Shown: positions 42,381 through 51,943, counted from the stretch's first letter. The stretch: 58,256 nt of DNA from JAFGED01 sp964551295 (GCA_964551295.1 CAZKDJ010000007.1:1-58256); one strand, 5' to 3'. A program made the numbers and translations. The notes: generated by a model from the letters alone, not told the origin.

Positions 42381-42400
42381 GTGATTCGTGATTCGTGATA
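42381..42400. repeat. Short ATTCGTG tandem tract
   Basis: Directly after the permease stop the sequence repeats ATTCGTG units (GTGATTCGTGATTCGTGATA), like the right half of the inverted repeat at 30708-30782. The rest of the 235-nt gap to 42613 shows no gene or clear terminator. Confidence 0.5.
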
Positions 42401-42612
42401 ACGAGCTCGTGCATTGCGCGTTCAAAGTCCAATCCCTAACTACCAAATACTTTTCGAGCAGTCGCCATGTCCGCTGGGACACCCTCAATGACGAAAATCT
42501 GCTGCAACGTAGGGCAAATTGCCAATTTGCCCCACATATGCAGGAGCAAAGCCCCCGCTAGCCATTAACTTGTTTGCACGAGCGCCAAAAGCCCGGTTTC
42601 TCTGATAAATCA

Positions 42613-43551
42613 ATGATAAGTGTAATACGTGTGCAGCGGCTCAAAGCCGACCTGATCCTGCTCGCCGTGGCCATCATCTGGGGCAGTGCCTTTGTCGCCC
42701 AGCGCGCCGGCAACGAGCAGGTCGGACCGTTTACCTTCAACGCCGTGCGCTTCCTGGTGGGCGGCTTGGTCTTGTTGCCCATCTTGGTCTGGCAGTGGCT
42801 CCGGAGAAAACAAACGCCTTCCCCCGCTCCATCCCAGAAGAACAAGCTGTGGCGCAGCGGGGGGCTGCTGGGGCTGCTCCTCTTTGGCGGCGCGTCGCTT
42901 CAACAACTGGGATTGGTCACCACCACCGCCGGCAAGGGCGGCTTTATCACCGGGCTGTACGTCGTCATCGTGCCGCTGCTGCTGGCGCTCTTTTGGCACG
43001 AACGAGTCAGGCGGGCCAATTGGGCCGGCGCAGGACTGGCCGTCGTGGGACTGTTCCTCCTCAGCGTCAGCCTGCAGGAAGCGTTCCACATAGAACCCGG
43101 CGACGTGTGGGTGCTGTTCGGGGCGTTCGCCTGGGCCATGCACGTCATCGCCGTCGGGCGACTGGCGCCGGGGCATGATCCGCTGGCACTGGCGACAGCG
43201 CAATACGTCATCTGCGCGCTGCTTTGCGCGGCAGCGGCGCTCGTGTCAGAATGGGGGACGTGGGACGGCATGGTCAGGGCCGCGCCCGCGATCCTGTACG
43301 CCGGCGTGCTCTCTACCGGCCTGGCCTACACCGGGCAGATCGTGGCCCAGCGGCACGCCCCGGCCGCCGACGCAGCCATCATCCTAAGCATGGAGTCGGC
43401 CTTTGCCGCGCTCTCCGGCTGGTTGGCGCTGGGCGAGACGCTGACGGCACAACAACTGGCCGGCTGTGCGTTGATTTTCGCCGGCATGCTGCTGGCACAG
43501 CTTCCATCGTTCATCTCCAGCGCGGGCACAAGAAGGAGTAAAGTACAATGA
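42613..43551 (+). CDS. EamA/DMT-family transporter
   Basis: 312 aa with ten membrane helices in two EamA repeats. The first begins LKADLILLAVAIIWGSAFVAQR, the second GDVWVLFGAFAWAMHVIAVGR; each ends with a helix of the type SMESAFAALSGWLALGETLT. It exports or exchanges metabolites. The start is uncertain: the ATG at 42613 has no Shine-Dalgarno, and in-frame alternatives lie just downstream (GTG near 42631). The stop overlaps the next gene's start (ATGA). Confidence 0.9.
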   Translation: MISVIRVQRLKADLILLAVAIIWGSAFVAQRAGNEQVGPFTFNAVRFLVGGLVLLPILVWQWLRRKQTPSPAPSQKNKLWRSGGLLGLLLFGGASLQQLGLVTTTAGKGGFITGLYVVIVPLLLALFWHERVRRANWAGAGLAVVGLFLLSVSLQEAFHIEPGDVWVLFGAFAWAMHVIAVGRLAPGHDPLALATAQYVICALLCAAAALVSEWGTWDGMVRAAPAILYAGVLSTGLAYTGQIVAQRHAPAADAAIILSMESAFAALSGWLALGETLTAQQLAGCALIFAGMLLAQLPSFISSAGTRRSKVQ

Positions 43552-44573
43552 AAACCACAAGATTGGGCAAAACCGAACTAGAAGTCTCTCGGGTAGGCTT
43601 TGGCGGCATCCCCATCCAACGCCTCACAGAGGACGAGGCGGTCAAGGTCGTCAGGCGCTGCATCGACCTAGGCATCACGTTTCTGGACACTGCCAACGCC
43701 TACACGACCAGCGAGGAGCGGATCGGCAAGGCGATTGCCGGCCGCCGGGAGCAACTGGTCATTGCCACCAAGACGGGCGCGCGCGATAAGCAGACGGCGC
43801 TCGAACACCTGGAGAACAGCCTCCGCTGCCTGCGGATGGAGACCATCGACCTGTGGCAGTTCCACAACGTCAGCAGCGCAGAGGCGTACGAAGAGATCCT
43901 CGGCCCGGGCGGGGCGATGGAGGCGGCGCAGGAGGCGTTACAGGCGGGCAAGGTGCGCCACGTGGGCGTCACCGCCCACTCGATGGATATGGCGCTCAAG
44001 ATGGTTCCGACGGGGCTGTTCGAGACGCTCCAGTTCCCCTTCAACTTTGTGACCAACGAGCCCGCCGACGAGCTGCTGCCGCTGGTCGAGAAACACGACC
44101 TCGGCTTTATCGCCATGAAGCCGTTCGCCGGCGGCATGCTGGCGGACGCCCGACTGGCCATCAAGTACCTGCTGCAATTCGACGTCGCCGTGCCCGACCC
44201 CGGCATCGAAACAGTCGATGAAATCACAAAGATCGTGGACATCGTCAACGGGCCGTGGGGGCTGACCCCGCAGGAGCGTCAGGCGATAGCGGACTTTCGG
44301 GCGCAGGCAGGCACGCGCTTCTGCCGGCGCTGCGAGTACTGCCAGCCCTGCCCGCAGGACGTGCGCATCTCGACGATCATGAACCTGCCCAGCTTTTTGA
44401 AGCGTTTTTCCAGAGAGAAACTTTCCGAGGGCTGGGTCGCAGAGGCCATGCAGACGGGAGAGAACTGCATCGAGTGCGGCGAGTGCGAGGAAAAGTGCCC
44501 CTATCACCTCCCGATCCGGGAGATGATTGCCGAGAACCTCGCGCTTTACAAACACAAGATCGCGGGCGCGTGA
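43548..44573 (+). CDS. Aldo/keto reductase with C-terminal ferredoxin domain
   Basis: 341 aa. The AKR barrel has the tetrad residues: Asp and Tyr in LDTANAYTTSEERIG, Lys in VIATKTG and His in LWQFHNVSS. After residue 255 come two cysteine clusters, CRRCEYCQPCP and CIECGECEEKCPYHLPI, as in the COG1453 group, where they bind 4Fe-4S. The barrel appears shortened before the clusters, typical of this subgroup. It probably reduces a carbonyl with electrons passed through the cluster; substrate unknown. It overlaps the EamA gene by 4 nt. Confidence 0.93.
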   Translation: MKTTRLGKTELEVSRVGFGGIPIQRLTEDEAVKVVRRCIDLGITFLDTANAYTTSEERIGKAIAGRREQLVIATKTGARDKQTALEHLENSLRCLRMETIDLWQFHNVSSAEAYEEILGPGGAMEAAQEALQAGKVRHVGVTAHSMDMALKMVPTGLFETLQFPFNFVTNEPADELLPLVEKHDLGFIAMKPFAGGMLADARLAIKYLLQFDVAVPDPGIETVDEITKIVDIVNGPWGLTPQERQAIADFRAQAGTRFCRRCEYCQPCPQDVRISTIMNLPSFLKRFSREKLSEGWVAEAMQTGENCIECGECEEKCPYHLPIREMIAENLALYKHKIAGA

Positions 44574-44582
44574 TCCAAGACC

Positions 44583-45229
44583 TCAGAGGTCTGCTGCGAG
44601 GACCTGCTCTTGCACCATTCCGATCCCGGCCCACGCGAACCGCAGGCCAGTATAGATGAGGAACAATCCGCACACCACGAGGAGCACCCGGTAGACCCGA
44701 TCGCTCAGCCAGCGGCGGCCCGAGCCCACCACCGAGGCCAGGAAGGTGTTCCAGGCATAATCAGCAGCGATGTGGCCCAAGTAGAAGGCGCACAGGGCCA
44801 TCAGCCCATCCTCCCACGTCGCCAGCACGTACCCGCCGCCCACGCCGATCCACCACAGATACCAAAAAGGAATTGCTCACCGTGGTGGCAATCCCCAGTC
44901 CGATCAAACTGCGATTCGCCCGAAACCCGGCGCTCTCGCCTGGCTGGGGCAGCTTGAACTCGCGCCGTAGCGCGCCCCACCCCAGCGACCCGCCCATCCA
45001 CAGCAGGAACAGCCCACCCAGAATGCCGATACTGGCGACGAGGAGCGGGTAGCGCAGCGCCTGCCCCATCCCCAAAGCCAGCGCACCGACCATCAGCAGC
45101 TCGGTCAACGCGTGGCCGGTGGAGATCAACAGGCCCACGCGCAACCCCCGCCGCGCTGACCGCCCCCGGGCTGATCACCGGGCCGATGGCCACGCAGAAC
45201 GACCAGGCGAAGACACCAAGATAGCTCAC
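44583..45229 (-). pseudogene. LysE-family exporter, two frameshifts
   Basis: Three frames together give a whole LysE protein. SYLGVFAWSFCVAIGPVISPGAV comes from the GTG at 45229; RVGLLISTGHALTELLMVGALAL through LIGLGIATTVSNS is in a second frame; WYLWWIGVGGGYVLATWEDG to the end is in a third. The first shift lies at five Cs (45145-45149) and the second at five As (44864-44868), each explained by one extra base. Removing both restores 645 nt, 214 aa, the normal family length. Either real decay or homopolymer sequencing error. Its start overlaps the full-length frame of the nucleotidyltransferase gene upstream (GTGA, 45229-45226). Confidence 0.85.
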
Positions 45230-45819
45230 CCTGCGCCCCGTTTCAGCCCGCTTCTTCCCAACAAATCCAGCCAGTTCCCGGAGACACCTGTCCGAGCCGC
45301 TTCACGGCCAATATAAGCAATATCCAGTTCTGCGCCCGACACGCGCAGGATACTCTCAACATCATCCAGATGCCGCGTGGAGCCACTCTCCCGAAAAGCC
45401 TACAACTTGGTCAGAATCACTGATTCAGGCGGCATGTAGGCAGCTTGGCGGATCTCGTCAAACTGCTTCACCTGGCGATGCTCGAAAGCCCAAATCAACA
45501 CCGGGTCGCGCCCGGCGACGCAGAAATCGACCTTGATGTTGGTCTCCAGGTGAATGACGTTAAAGTAGAAATGGCGTTCCAGTGCGTCGCGGATGGCTTC
45601 GGCGGAAACACAATAGCCGTCCTCCTCAAACAGCCGGGCAAGGACATCCACCCGATCGCGGCTCAGATGAATTACTACGTCCATATCCTGGGTAAAGCGC
45701 GGCTCGCCATACATCACCGTTGCCACGCCGCCCCATATGAGATACTCAACACCCATCGCTTCGAGGATGTCAATCACGCCACCAAAAGCGCGATTCTGCG
45801 CAAGGGGTGCATCGGCCAT
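45226..45819 (-). pseudogene. Nucleotidyltransferase-fold protein with in-frame amber stop
   Basis: Starts ATG 45819. The N-terminal part EYLIWGGVATVMYGEPRFTQDMDVVIHL has the GG...R.T.D(x)D pattern of nucleotidyltransferase-like (DUF6036/AbiEii-related) proteins; VDFCVAGRDP carries the third acidic site. A TAG at 45402-45400 ends the frame after 139 residues (VILTKL-stop). The same frame then continues for 57 codons with family-like sequence (AFRESGSTRHLDDVESIL, ELDIAYIGREA) and ends at a TGA overlapping the LysE start. So the native protein was about 197 aa and the TAG is a secondary nonsense change, or is read through. Confidence 0.78.
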
Positions 45820-45826
45820 AGCTGCC

Positions 45827-46084
45827 TTACCTTAGAATGGGCTCTACTCCTGTCACCAATCGGCGAGCCTCAGTTTCGACCTGATCACTGCTCCAATCAG
45901 GATGACGCGAACGGACTGCCAACCGGGTCTGCCGCAGGGCGAACTCGAATATCTCGAACATGCTATGCATTTTGCGTGCACTGTCCCAGGAACGATAGAC
46001 TTCGATCTGCAAACTATTCACTTCTTCATAGAGCCGCAGACGCGAAGCAACCTCCTCTGTTTTTCCATCCTGCCGCTTTTTCAT
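45827..46084 (-). CDS. Small protein upstream of the nucleotidyltransferase
   Basis: 85 aa from the ATG at 46084. Mostly helical and charged (KKRQDGKTEEVASRLRLYEEV, EIFEFALRQTRLAVRSRHPDW). It ends 7 nt before the nucleotidyltransferase start. Small helical proteins next to such nucleotidyltransferases are often the partner in toxin-antitoxin-like pairs; here that is inferred from position only. It belongs to the same decaying operon as the LysE gene. It begins 32 nt after the FtsK stop. Confidence 0.65.
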   Translation of the reverse strand: MKKRQDGKTEEVASRLRLYEEVNSLQIEVYRSWDSARKMHSMFEIFEFALRQTRLAVRSRHPDWSSDQVETEARRLVTGVEPILR

Positions 46085-46115
46085 CTTGTTACGCCTTGGC
46101 GCTTGACTCCAGCGC

Positions 46116-48362
46116 TCACCCCCCCCCAATCACGCGCCGCGTGCGCCCGGCGGCCTCCGGCGGGCCGATGATGCCCAGTTCCTCCATGGCCTTCATCAGC
46201 CGCGCCGCGCGGGGGTGGCCGATGCTCATGCGCCGTTGCAGGAGCGACGCCGAGGCCTCGCCCTCCTTCCGTACCAGGGCGATGGCCTGTTGCAGAATGT
46301 CCTCTTCCACGTTGTACTCGTCCACCACCGAGTCCCGCTCTTCGGGCCGCATCATGCGCTCCCAGGGCGCCTCCTCCTCGAGCGCGCCCACCTGATTGTG
46401 CCAGAACGACACCATGCGCTCCACCTCCTCCTCAGAGACAAAGCAGCCCTGCACGCGCACCGGATAGCCCGCGTCGGCGGCCAGGTAGAGCATGTCGCCG
46501 TCGCCCAGGAGCGTCTCCGCACCGGGCATATCGAGGATCACGCGCGAGTCGGTCTGGCTGACGGTGGCGAAGGAAATGCGCGCGGGAAAGTTGGCCTTGA
46601 TCAGGCCCGTGACCACGTCCACGCTGGGCCGCTGCGTGGCCATCACCAGGTGAATGCCGGTGGCCCGCGCCATCTGCGCGATGCGGCAAATCGTGCGCTC
46701 GACCTCGTCGGGCGCCAGCATCATCAGGTCGGCCAACTCGTCCACCAACACGACGATGCGCGGTTTCGTGGGCTGGCCCGCTTTCTTCATCATGCGGTTA
46801 TAGTCGTTCAGGTTGCGCGCCGTGGCCTCGGCAAAAAGCCTGTAGCGCTTGTCCATCTCCAGCGCCACCCAGCGCAGCACCTTGACTACCCGCTCCAGAT
46901 CCACCTCCACCCGGCCGTAGAGGTGCGGCAGGCCGTTGAAGCGTATCAGCTCCACCATCTTGGGATCGATCAAGACCAGCCGCAGTTCCTCTGGCATGTT
47001 GTTGTAGATCAAACAGGTGATAATAGTCTTGATACAAACCGACTTGCCCGATCCGGTGGTGCCGGCGATCAACAAGTGTGGCATCCGGGATAGATCGGCC
47101 ACGACCGGCTCGCCGGCCACGTTGCGCCCAAGGGCGAAGGCCAGCGGCGAATCGAGCTTGCGAAACGCGTCCGTGTCCATCACCTCACGCACGCCCACGA
47201 GCTGCACCTTGCTGTTGGGCACCTCGATGCCGACAATGGGCCGGCCGGGCACGGGCGCCTCGACGCGCAGGCGCGGCGCCGCCAGCGCCAGCGTCAGGTC
47301 GGCGGCCAGCGCGCTGATCTGGTTGACGCGCACCTTGCGGCGGCTGTGCTTCATATGACCGGGGCTGACGCCGAACTGGGTCACCGTCGGTCCCACTCGC
47401 GTCTCGGAGACGTTCACCTCCAAGCCGAACTGCTCCAGCGTGTCCTTGATGATGCGCGACTTTTCGCGGATCTCGTCGTCGCTCATCACCGGCCCCTCTG
47501 GCTCGTCCAAAAGGTCGAGCGATGGCAGCGTGTACTCGACCGGAAGCGGAGCGGGGACCAGGGGCGCCGGAGAGGGTTTAGCAGAGGACGGGGTTGTAGA
47601 GGTAATTGTGACCGAGGGCTGCGGAGGTGACGGCGGCGGAGTGGCCCGCCGAGGAATGGGTTTCTGCCGCACCGTACGAGGCGGCGACGGAGGTGCAGGG
47701 CGCGCGGGCTGAGACGGTCGCGACCGCGCGCGCTGCACAGCAGGTTTAGCGGATTTCTTGGCCGGCCGGCCTGCCTTGCGTTCGGCAAACCGTTTCCGCA
47801 TCACCGCCGCGACCTGCTTGAGGTCGGCCAGGGTGACATCGAAAGCCAGGCCCAGACCCAGCGTCAGCACCACCAACAGAAAAAGCACCGTCAGCCAGGA
47901 GCCGATATTCTTCACCAACGGGACAGATATCGCCCAGCCAACTAGGCCGCCACTGCCCAAACTTCCATTTTTGGCGGCTTCCACCAGGCCCCAAGCGTCG
48001 TCCCGGGCAGCGACCGCGTGTACCAGCCCCAACAGGCTGAAAAAGGCCAGCTCCACGCCGACGAACGGCCGCCAGCGCCAATCGATCGGGCGGTCGAGAT
48101 AGTGGGCCAACCACAGGAGACCGGCGGCGATGATGGCCGCAGTGATCGGGATAACCCCAAAACCGAACAAAAACCGCAGTAGCTCGATCCACCAGTCGAC
48201 CAGGAAGCCCCTGGTCACCCCGAGCAACGCTAACAGGGTGATCACACCCACCGCTAACACAAGCAACGCCAGAATCCACTGCAGCGTCTGCCTGAACTGT
48301 GGGTCGGCCAACGTCGCCCGCCAATCGAAAGAGCTTTTCTTTCCAGTGCTCCGTTTCGTCAT
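46116..48362 (-). CDS. ftsK: FtsK/SpoIIIE-family DNA translocase
   Basis: 748 aa. Four N-terminal membrane helices (about 20-160), a Pro/Arg/Lys-rich linker (190-290), then the alpha/beta/ATPase motor: RVEAPVPGRPIVGIEVPN, Walker A LIAGTTGSGKSVCIKT (about 432), Walker B VVLVDELADLMM, and RATGIHLVMATQRPSVDVVTG. The gamma winged-helix domain (LVRKEGEASASLLQRRMSIGHPRAARLM) recognises polar KOPS/SRS-type sequences. It pumps chromosomal DNA through the division septum. Linker shorter than in E. coli FtsK. ATG 48362. Confidence 0.96.
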   Translation of the reverse strand: MTKRSTGKKSSFDWRATLADPQFRQTLQWILALLVLAVGVITLLALLGVTRGFLVDWWIELLRFLFGFGVIPITAAIIAAGLLWLAHYLDRPIDWRWRPFVGVELAFFSLLGLVHAVAARDDAWGLVEAAKNGSLGSGGLVGWAISVPLVKNIGSWLTVLFLLVVLTLGLGLAFDVTLADLKQVAAVMRKRFAERKAGRPAKKSAKPAVQRARSRPSQPARPAPPSPPRTVRQKPIPRRATPPPSPPQPSVTITSTTPSSAKPSPAPLVPAPLPVEYTLPSLDLLDEPEGPVMSDDEIREKSRIIKDTLEQFGLEVNVSETRVGPTVTQFGVSPGHMKHSRRKVRVNQISALAADLTLALAAPRLRVEAPVPGRPIVGIEVPNSKVQLVGVREVMDTDAFRKLDSPLAFALGRNVAGEPVVADLSRMPHLLIAGTTGSGKSVCIKTIITCLIYNNMPEELRLVLIDPKMVELIRFNGLPHLYGRVEVDLERVVKVLRWVALEMDKRYRLFAEATARNLNDYNRMMKKAGQPTKPRIVVLVDELADLMMLAPDEVERTICRIAQMARATGIHLVMATQRPSVDVVTGLIKANFPARISFATVSQTDSRVILDMPGAETLLGDGDMLYLAADAGYPVRVQGCFVSEEEVERMVSFWHNQVGALEEEAPWERMMRPEERDSVVDEYNVEEDILQQAIALVRKEGEASASLLQRRMSIGHPRAARLMKAMEELGIIGPPEAAGRTRRVIGGG

Positions 48363-48379
48363 TTCTACATATCCCCGCG

Positions 48380-49360
48380 TTACCCGGTAGCATAGGGCTC
48401 GTCGAGCTGTCGCAAACTCAGCCCAATCCGCCGCTGCTCGCTGTCAACGTTGATTACCAGGGCGCGTACCGTGTCCCCTTCGCTGATCACGTCGCGAGGA
48501 TGGGAGACGCCGCCGTCCGCCAACTCGGAGACGTGAATCAACCCCTCCAAGCCCTCCTCCACCCGCGCAAAGGCGCCAAAATCGACCACGTGAGTGACGA
48601 CGCCGTCCACGATCTGGCCCACCTGGTAGCGCTCTTCCACGAACTGCCAGGGGTCAGACTGCAAGCGTTTGAGGCTCAAGCCCACCCGTCCACGGTTGCG
48701 ATCCACGTTGATTACATACACCTCCACGGACTGGCCCGACTCTAATACATCCTGAGGATGGCCCACCCGACCCCAAGAGAGCTCCGAGACGTGTACCAAT
48801 CCCTCCAGCCCGCCCAGATCAACGAACGCGCCAAAGGAACACAGATTGGTCACGCAGCCCTGGCACACATCGCCAGGAGAGAGCCGGTCCAACAAAGCCT
48901 GGCGGCGATCCTCATCGCTCGAAGTGGCACGTTCCGAGAGAACAAACCGGCTCTGGTCTGGATCCAGCTCGATAATCTTGAGACGCAGCTGCGACCCTAC
49001 CAAATGCTGCAACTCATCCAGCCGCTCTGCCTCGTCGGCCGAGGACGAAAGGCTCATCAAATGAGAGGCAGGCACAAAGCCCCGCAGGCCGTTCCAGCCG
49101 ACGAGCACGCCCCCCCGGTTGCACCCGATCACGGGCAATTCGAGCAACTCCTGTCGCTCCATCAGCGCGCCGGCTTCCCGCCAAACATCGTCGTCGATTC
49201 CCGGCTCCTCGGTCTCCGCAGCGCCCGCTCCCCGCCCCGTAGCCGAGCCCACCCCTTCTGACGCAGAGGCTCCACGATTCTCACCGTCGCCCAACAGCGC
49301 CTGCCAGTACCCTTCGTCCGGCGGCGCATTCCCTGGAACCCACTCCGCTCCCGTCTCCAT
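48380..49360 (-). CDS. S1 RNA-binding domain protein (ribosomal protein S1-like)
   Basis: 326 aa, ATG 49360 with GGGAGG ten nt upstream. An acidic, low-complexity N-terminus is followed by three S1 domains: a divergent one (GGVLVGWNGLRGFVPASHL), then GDVCQGCVTNLCSFGAFVDLGGLEGLVHVSELSW and VGQIVDGVVTHVVDFGAFARVEEGLEGLIHVSEL, each closing with VxVDxxxxRVGLSLK-type strands. The four-to-six-domain S1 of proteobacteria is longer; this size is common in Gram-positive and Chloroflexota relatives. It likely binds mRNA in translation or decay. 17 nt separate it from ftsK. Confidence 0.9.
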   Translation of the reverse strand: METGAEWVPGNAPPDEGYWQALLGDGENRGASASEGVGSATGRGAGAAETEEPGIDDDVWREAGALMERQELLELPVIGCNRGGVLVGWNGLRGFVPASHLMSLSSSADEAERLDELQHLVGSQLRLKIIELDPDQSRFVLSERATSSDEDRRQALLDRLSPGDVCQGCVTNLCSFGAFVDLGGLEGLVHVSELSWGRVGHPQDVLESGQSVEVYVINVDRNRGRVGLSLKRLQSDPWQFVEERYQVGQIVDGVVTHVVDFGAFARVEEGLEGLIHVSELADGGVSHPRDVISEGDTVRALVINVDSEQRRIGLSLRQLDEPYATG

Positions 49361-49432
49361 TGTCAACTCGCCTCCCGCTCTTGCCCGCAGACAGACCACG
49401 TGAAATGATTATATGGTAGTGCCAGAGCCTTG

Positions 49433-51388
49433 TCAAACCTCGCGCGATCTACCTTGCCAATCGTCCAACTCTTGCCGCTCCATCTCTGCCAGCGTCCGGG
49501 CCACCGCCTCGATGGCCACACGCTGCTTGCGATACAGGTCGGATTCACTCATCGCCAGCCGGCGCGCGATCTCGCGCACGCGGCGCCCCTGCAGAAACTT
49601 GAGGTCGAGGATATTGTACAGGATCCACTCCGGCGCCGTCATCTCTCGCTTCCCATCCGGGCGCTGGCGCTCGATCGCCTGCTCCAGCACAGCGCGCAGC
49701 CCCTTTGCCACGTTGCCATCGTGTTCCCCCACTGCACGCGTGACCACGTTCAGCGCCAGGAGCGGGCTCCTGGTCAGTTTCGGCCCGCCCCAGTAATGAT
49801 TGAGCGCGTCTCTGACCCACTGACGGAACTCGGGCGCCTCCACAACGTCAAAACCGGCCACCGCCTGCTCTCCCACGTAATGCACCACACCCCTGCGTCG
49901 TTGAATGTCCTCGATCTCGGGAATGATCTGCTCCAGTGCACCAAAAAGGCCCTGCTGAAGCTGACGATCCTCCAACGCCGCCGCCGCTTGGGTCAGCAGG
50001 GCTTTCATCCCTGCCTGTTCTTCCGCGTCCAAATCAGGCTCAGGCACACGCGCCGCAACCCCTACTACCCCAACGACAGCCTCCTGCCCCTTGGTGCTTA
50101 GCGGAGCCAGCCAATAGCCATCCCACACGAACAGATCCCCGTGCCGCTCGAGATCCCGCTCCCGCACCGATTTGCCATTCTTCACGGCGGCGTTCGACAC
50201 GCGCCACGCCTCCGGCAGCAACCGGTCCTCCGCCTCCGGCTCCAGCGACCCACATGTGACCTCCAAATGCGGCATACCGTTATCGATGACGGCCACGAAA
50301 GCGGTCTCCACCCGCAGCAAGTCGCACAGCGCCGTGAGCACGTTCTCCAGAAACTGGTGCAGATCGGTCGTCGTCAACAGGCGGTTGTTCAACTGCTGCA
50401 GCCACTCAATCTCGGGGTGATCTTGGCGATAGAGCACCCGATCGAGCAAAGGCTTGGTCAGCTCGATGGCGAACTGCATCAACAGCACCAGGCCAACGAC
50501 ACCGAACAACATCAGGCGATTACCCGGCAGACCCAGCCAGCCCCCGGCCTGCGCCGTAACGGTGATGACCACCACCAACAACATGGCGAGGAATGGCCCG
50601 CGCAGCAGGAAACGCGCCAGCCGGCGCTTGACCACTCGGTCGGGAGTGAGGGCACCAAAGAAGGTCACGCTATAGGCCAGGATCAACAGCATCAGGCCGA
50701 CGGCCACGTTCCCCAGCACCAGCAGCACCCACAGCACCAGGCTGGGGGCATAGCCCGGCCAGCCGGCGAGAAGCAGGTAAGGGAAAACGCCAGCCGCCGG
50801 GGCGGCGAAGGTTGCCGTCAGGTAGGCCATGCGGCGCCGGGAGGTCGACGTGAGACAACGGCGGCGCGCCCACAGCACGTTGGCAGCACCCCAGCCCACG
50901 GCAGCAAAAAAGTAGAGCACAAAGAACGAAAAAAGGGGGCCCGGCAGCAAGTGCGGCGCGTGATGCGTCAGCGATCCGCCGTAGACGATTAAATCGCTAA
51001 AGGATGCTCCCAGCAACAGAAGCGTGCTGATCACGTAGCTGATGAAAACAGAGATGTCGCGCATTCTGCTGCGAGCGCCGGTCGTAATCAGCAGGGCGTT
51101 GGAGAAATCCAGATAGACGGCCGGGATGAATGCAATGCCCACCCACTGAAATCGCAGCCAAGGCACCGCTACAGAGGCATCCTGAACCCCAAACAGCGCC
51201 AGGTCGGCAAAGTAGGTCAGCATCACGCAGGCCAACAGGCCGGCAAACGAACGCGCTACGTGGTTGCGAAAATTGTAGATAGAGATGTAGAGAATGAGGG
51301 CGCAGGAGAAGATGACAACGCACGAGGCCAGTACAACGTTAACCAGCTCAAGAAAAGCCTGTAACTCAAACGCCGACAAAAAGCCCAT
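49433..51388 (-). CDS. 7TM-GAF membrane sensor with probable C-terminal HTH
   Basis: 651 aa, ATG 51388. Nine or so helices in residues 1-315 begin with a 7TM histidine-kinase-type sensor (FLELVNVVLASCVVIFSCAL). A GAF domain follows (about 335-480: LNNRLLTTTDLHQFLENVLTALCDLLRVE). There is no HisKA or ATPase domain. The C-terminal 100 residues (WILYNILDLKFLQGRRVREIA and RRLAMSESDLYRKQRVAIEAV) look like a sigma-like/RHH-free helix-turn-helix, so the protein may be a one-component membrane transcription regulator. The HTH call is from pattern only. It is 25 nt from the acetyltransferase gene. Confidence 0.75.
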   Translation of the reverse strand: MGFLSAFELQAFLELVNVVLASCVVIFSCALILYISIYNFRNHVARSFAGLLACVMLTYFADLALFGVQDASVAVPWLRFQWVGIAFIPAVYLDFSNALLITTGARSRMRDISVFISYVISTLLLLGASFSDLIVYGGSLTHHAPHLLPGPLFSFFVLYFFAAVGWGAANVLWARRRCLTSTSRRRMAYLTATFAAPAAGVFPYLLLAGWPGYAPSLVLWVLLVLGNVAVGLMLLILAYSVTFFGALTPDRVVKRRLARFLLRGPFLAMLLVVVITVTAQAGGWLGLPGNRLMLFGVVGLVLLMQFAIELTKPLLDRVLYRQDHPEIEWLQQLNNRLLTTTDLHQFLENVLTALCDLLRVETAFVAVIDNGMPHLEVTCGSLEPEAEDRLLPEAWRVSNAAVKNGKSVRERDLERHGDLFVWDGYWLAPLSTKGQEAVVGVVGVAARVPEPDLDAEEQAGMKALLTQAAAALEDRQLQQGLFGALEQIIPEIEDIQRRRGVVHYVGEQAVAGFDVVEAPEFRQWVRDALNHYWGGPKLTRSPLLALNVVTRAVGEHDGNVAKGLRAVLEQAIERQRPDGKREMTAPEWILYNILDLKFLQGRRVREIARRLAMSESDLYRKQRVAIEAVARTLAEMERQELDDWQGRSREV

Positions 51389-51415
51389 CAATTCAGTTAC
51401 AACCCCAAGCCGCTA

Positions 51416-51943
51416 TCACAGGGACTCGCCAAAGAACAACGCAATGTCGTAATTCAGCCAATACCGATCGCTGTATCCACAAAAAGCCAACCCGCGCGAC
51501 TGGCAAAAGCGGATGGCCGGATAGTTCTTGGTAGGTACCTCGATCACCAGTCTGTTCAGGTCGTTCTCGCGCCCCCACGCCATTGCAGCCTGCAACAGCA
51601 TCGTCCCCAGCCCGCGCCGCCGCCAGGCTCGGCCCACGACCAGATCCCCCACCCAGGCGATGCCGTGCTCATCCTGGGCGGTCAGAGCCACGTACCCTCG
51701 AATCGCGCCCTCACTCTCCACCACCATAAAGGCATCGCACCGCTTCCAACCGGCCACCAAACTCGCGTCCTGACGGGGATAGTCAACCTTGACCTCACGG
51801 GGCAGAGATGCCTCCCGGAAAAAGCTGGCCACCACGCCGCCTTCCTCGCGCACCTCCATCTGCCAGACACGGTCGGTGGTGTACGAATGATCCAGCGCAG
51901 CACACAGCTTCAGGTCTCTTGGTCTCGCGGGGCGCAATTGCAT
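51416..51943 (-). CDS. GNAT-family N-acetyltransferase
   Basis: 175 aa, ATG 51943 with GAGGAG about seven nt upstream. The acetyl-CoA-binding motif is VGDLVVGRAWRRRGLGTMLL (motif A, RxxGxG), followed by IEVPTKNYPAIRFCQSRGLAFCGY (motif B). Typical length for Rim-like enzymes. Acceptor unknown. First gene of the minus-strand series that includes the sensor, S1 protein and FtsK. Confidence 0.92.
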   Translation of the reverse strand: MQLRPARPRDLKLCAALDHSYTTDRVWQMEVREEGGVVASFFREASLPREVKVDYPRQDASLVAGWKRCDAFMVVESEGAIRGYVALTAQDEHGIAWVGDLVVGRAWRRRGLGTMLLQAAMAWGRENDLNRLVIEVPTKNYPAIRFCQSRGLAFCGYSDRYWLNYDIALFFGESL

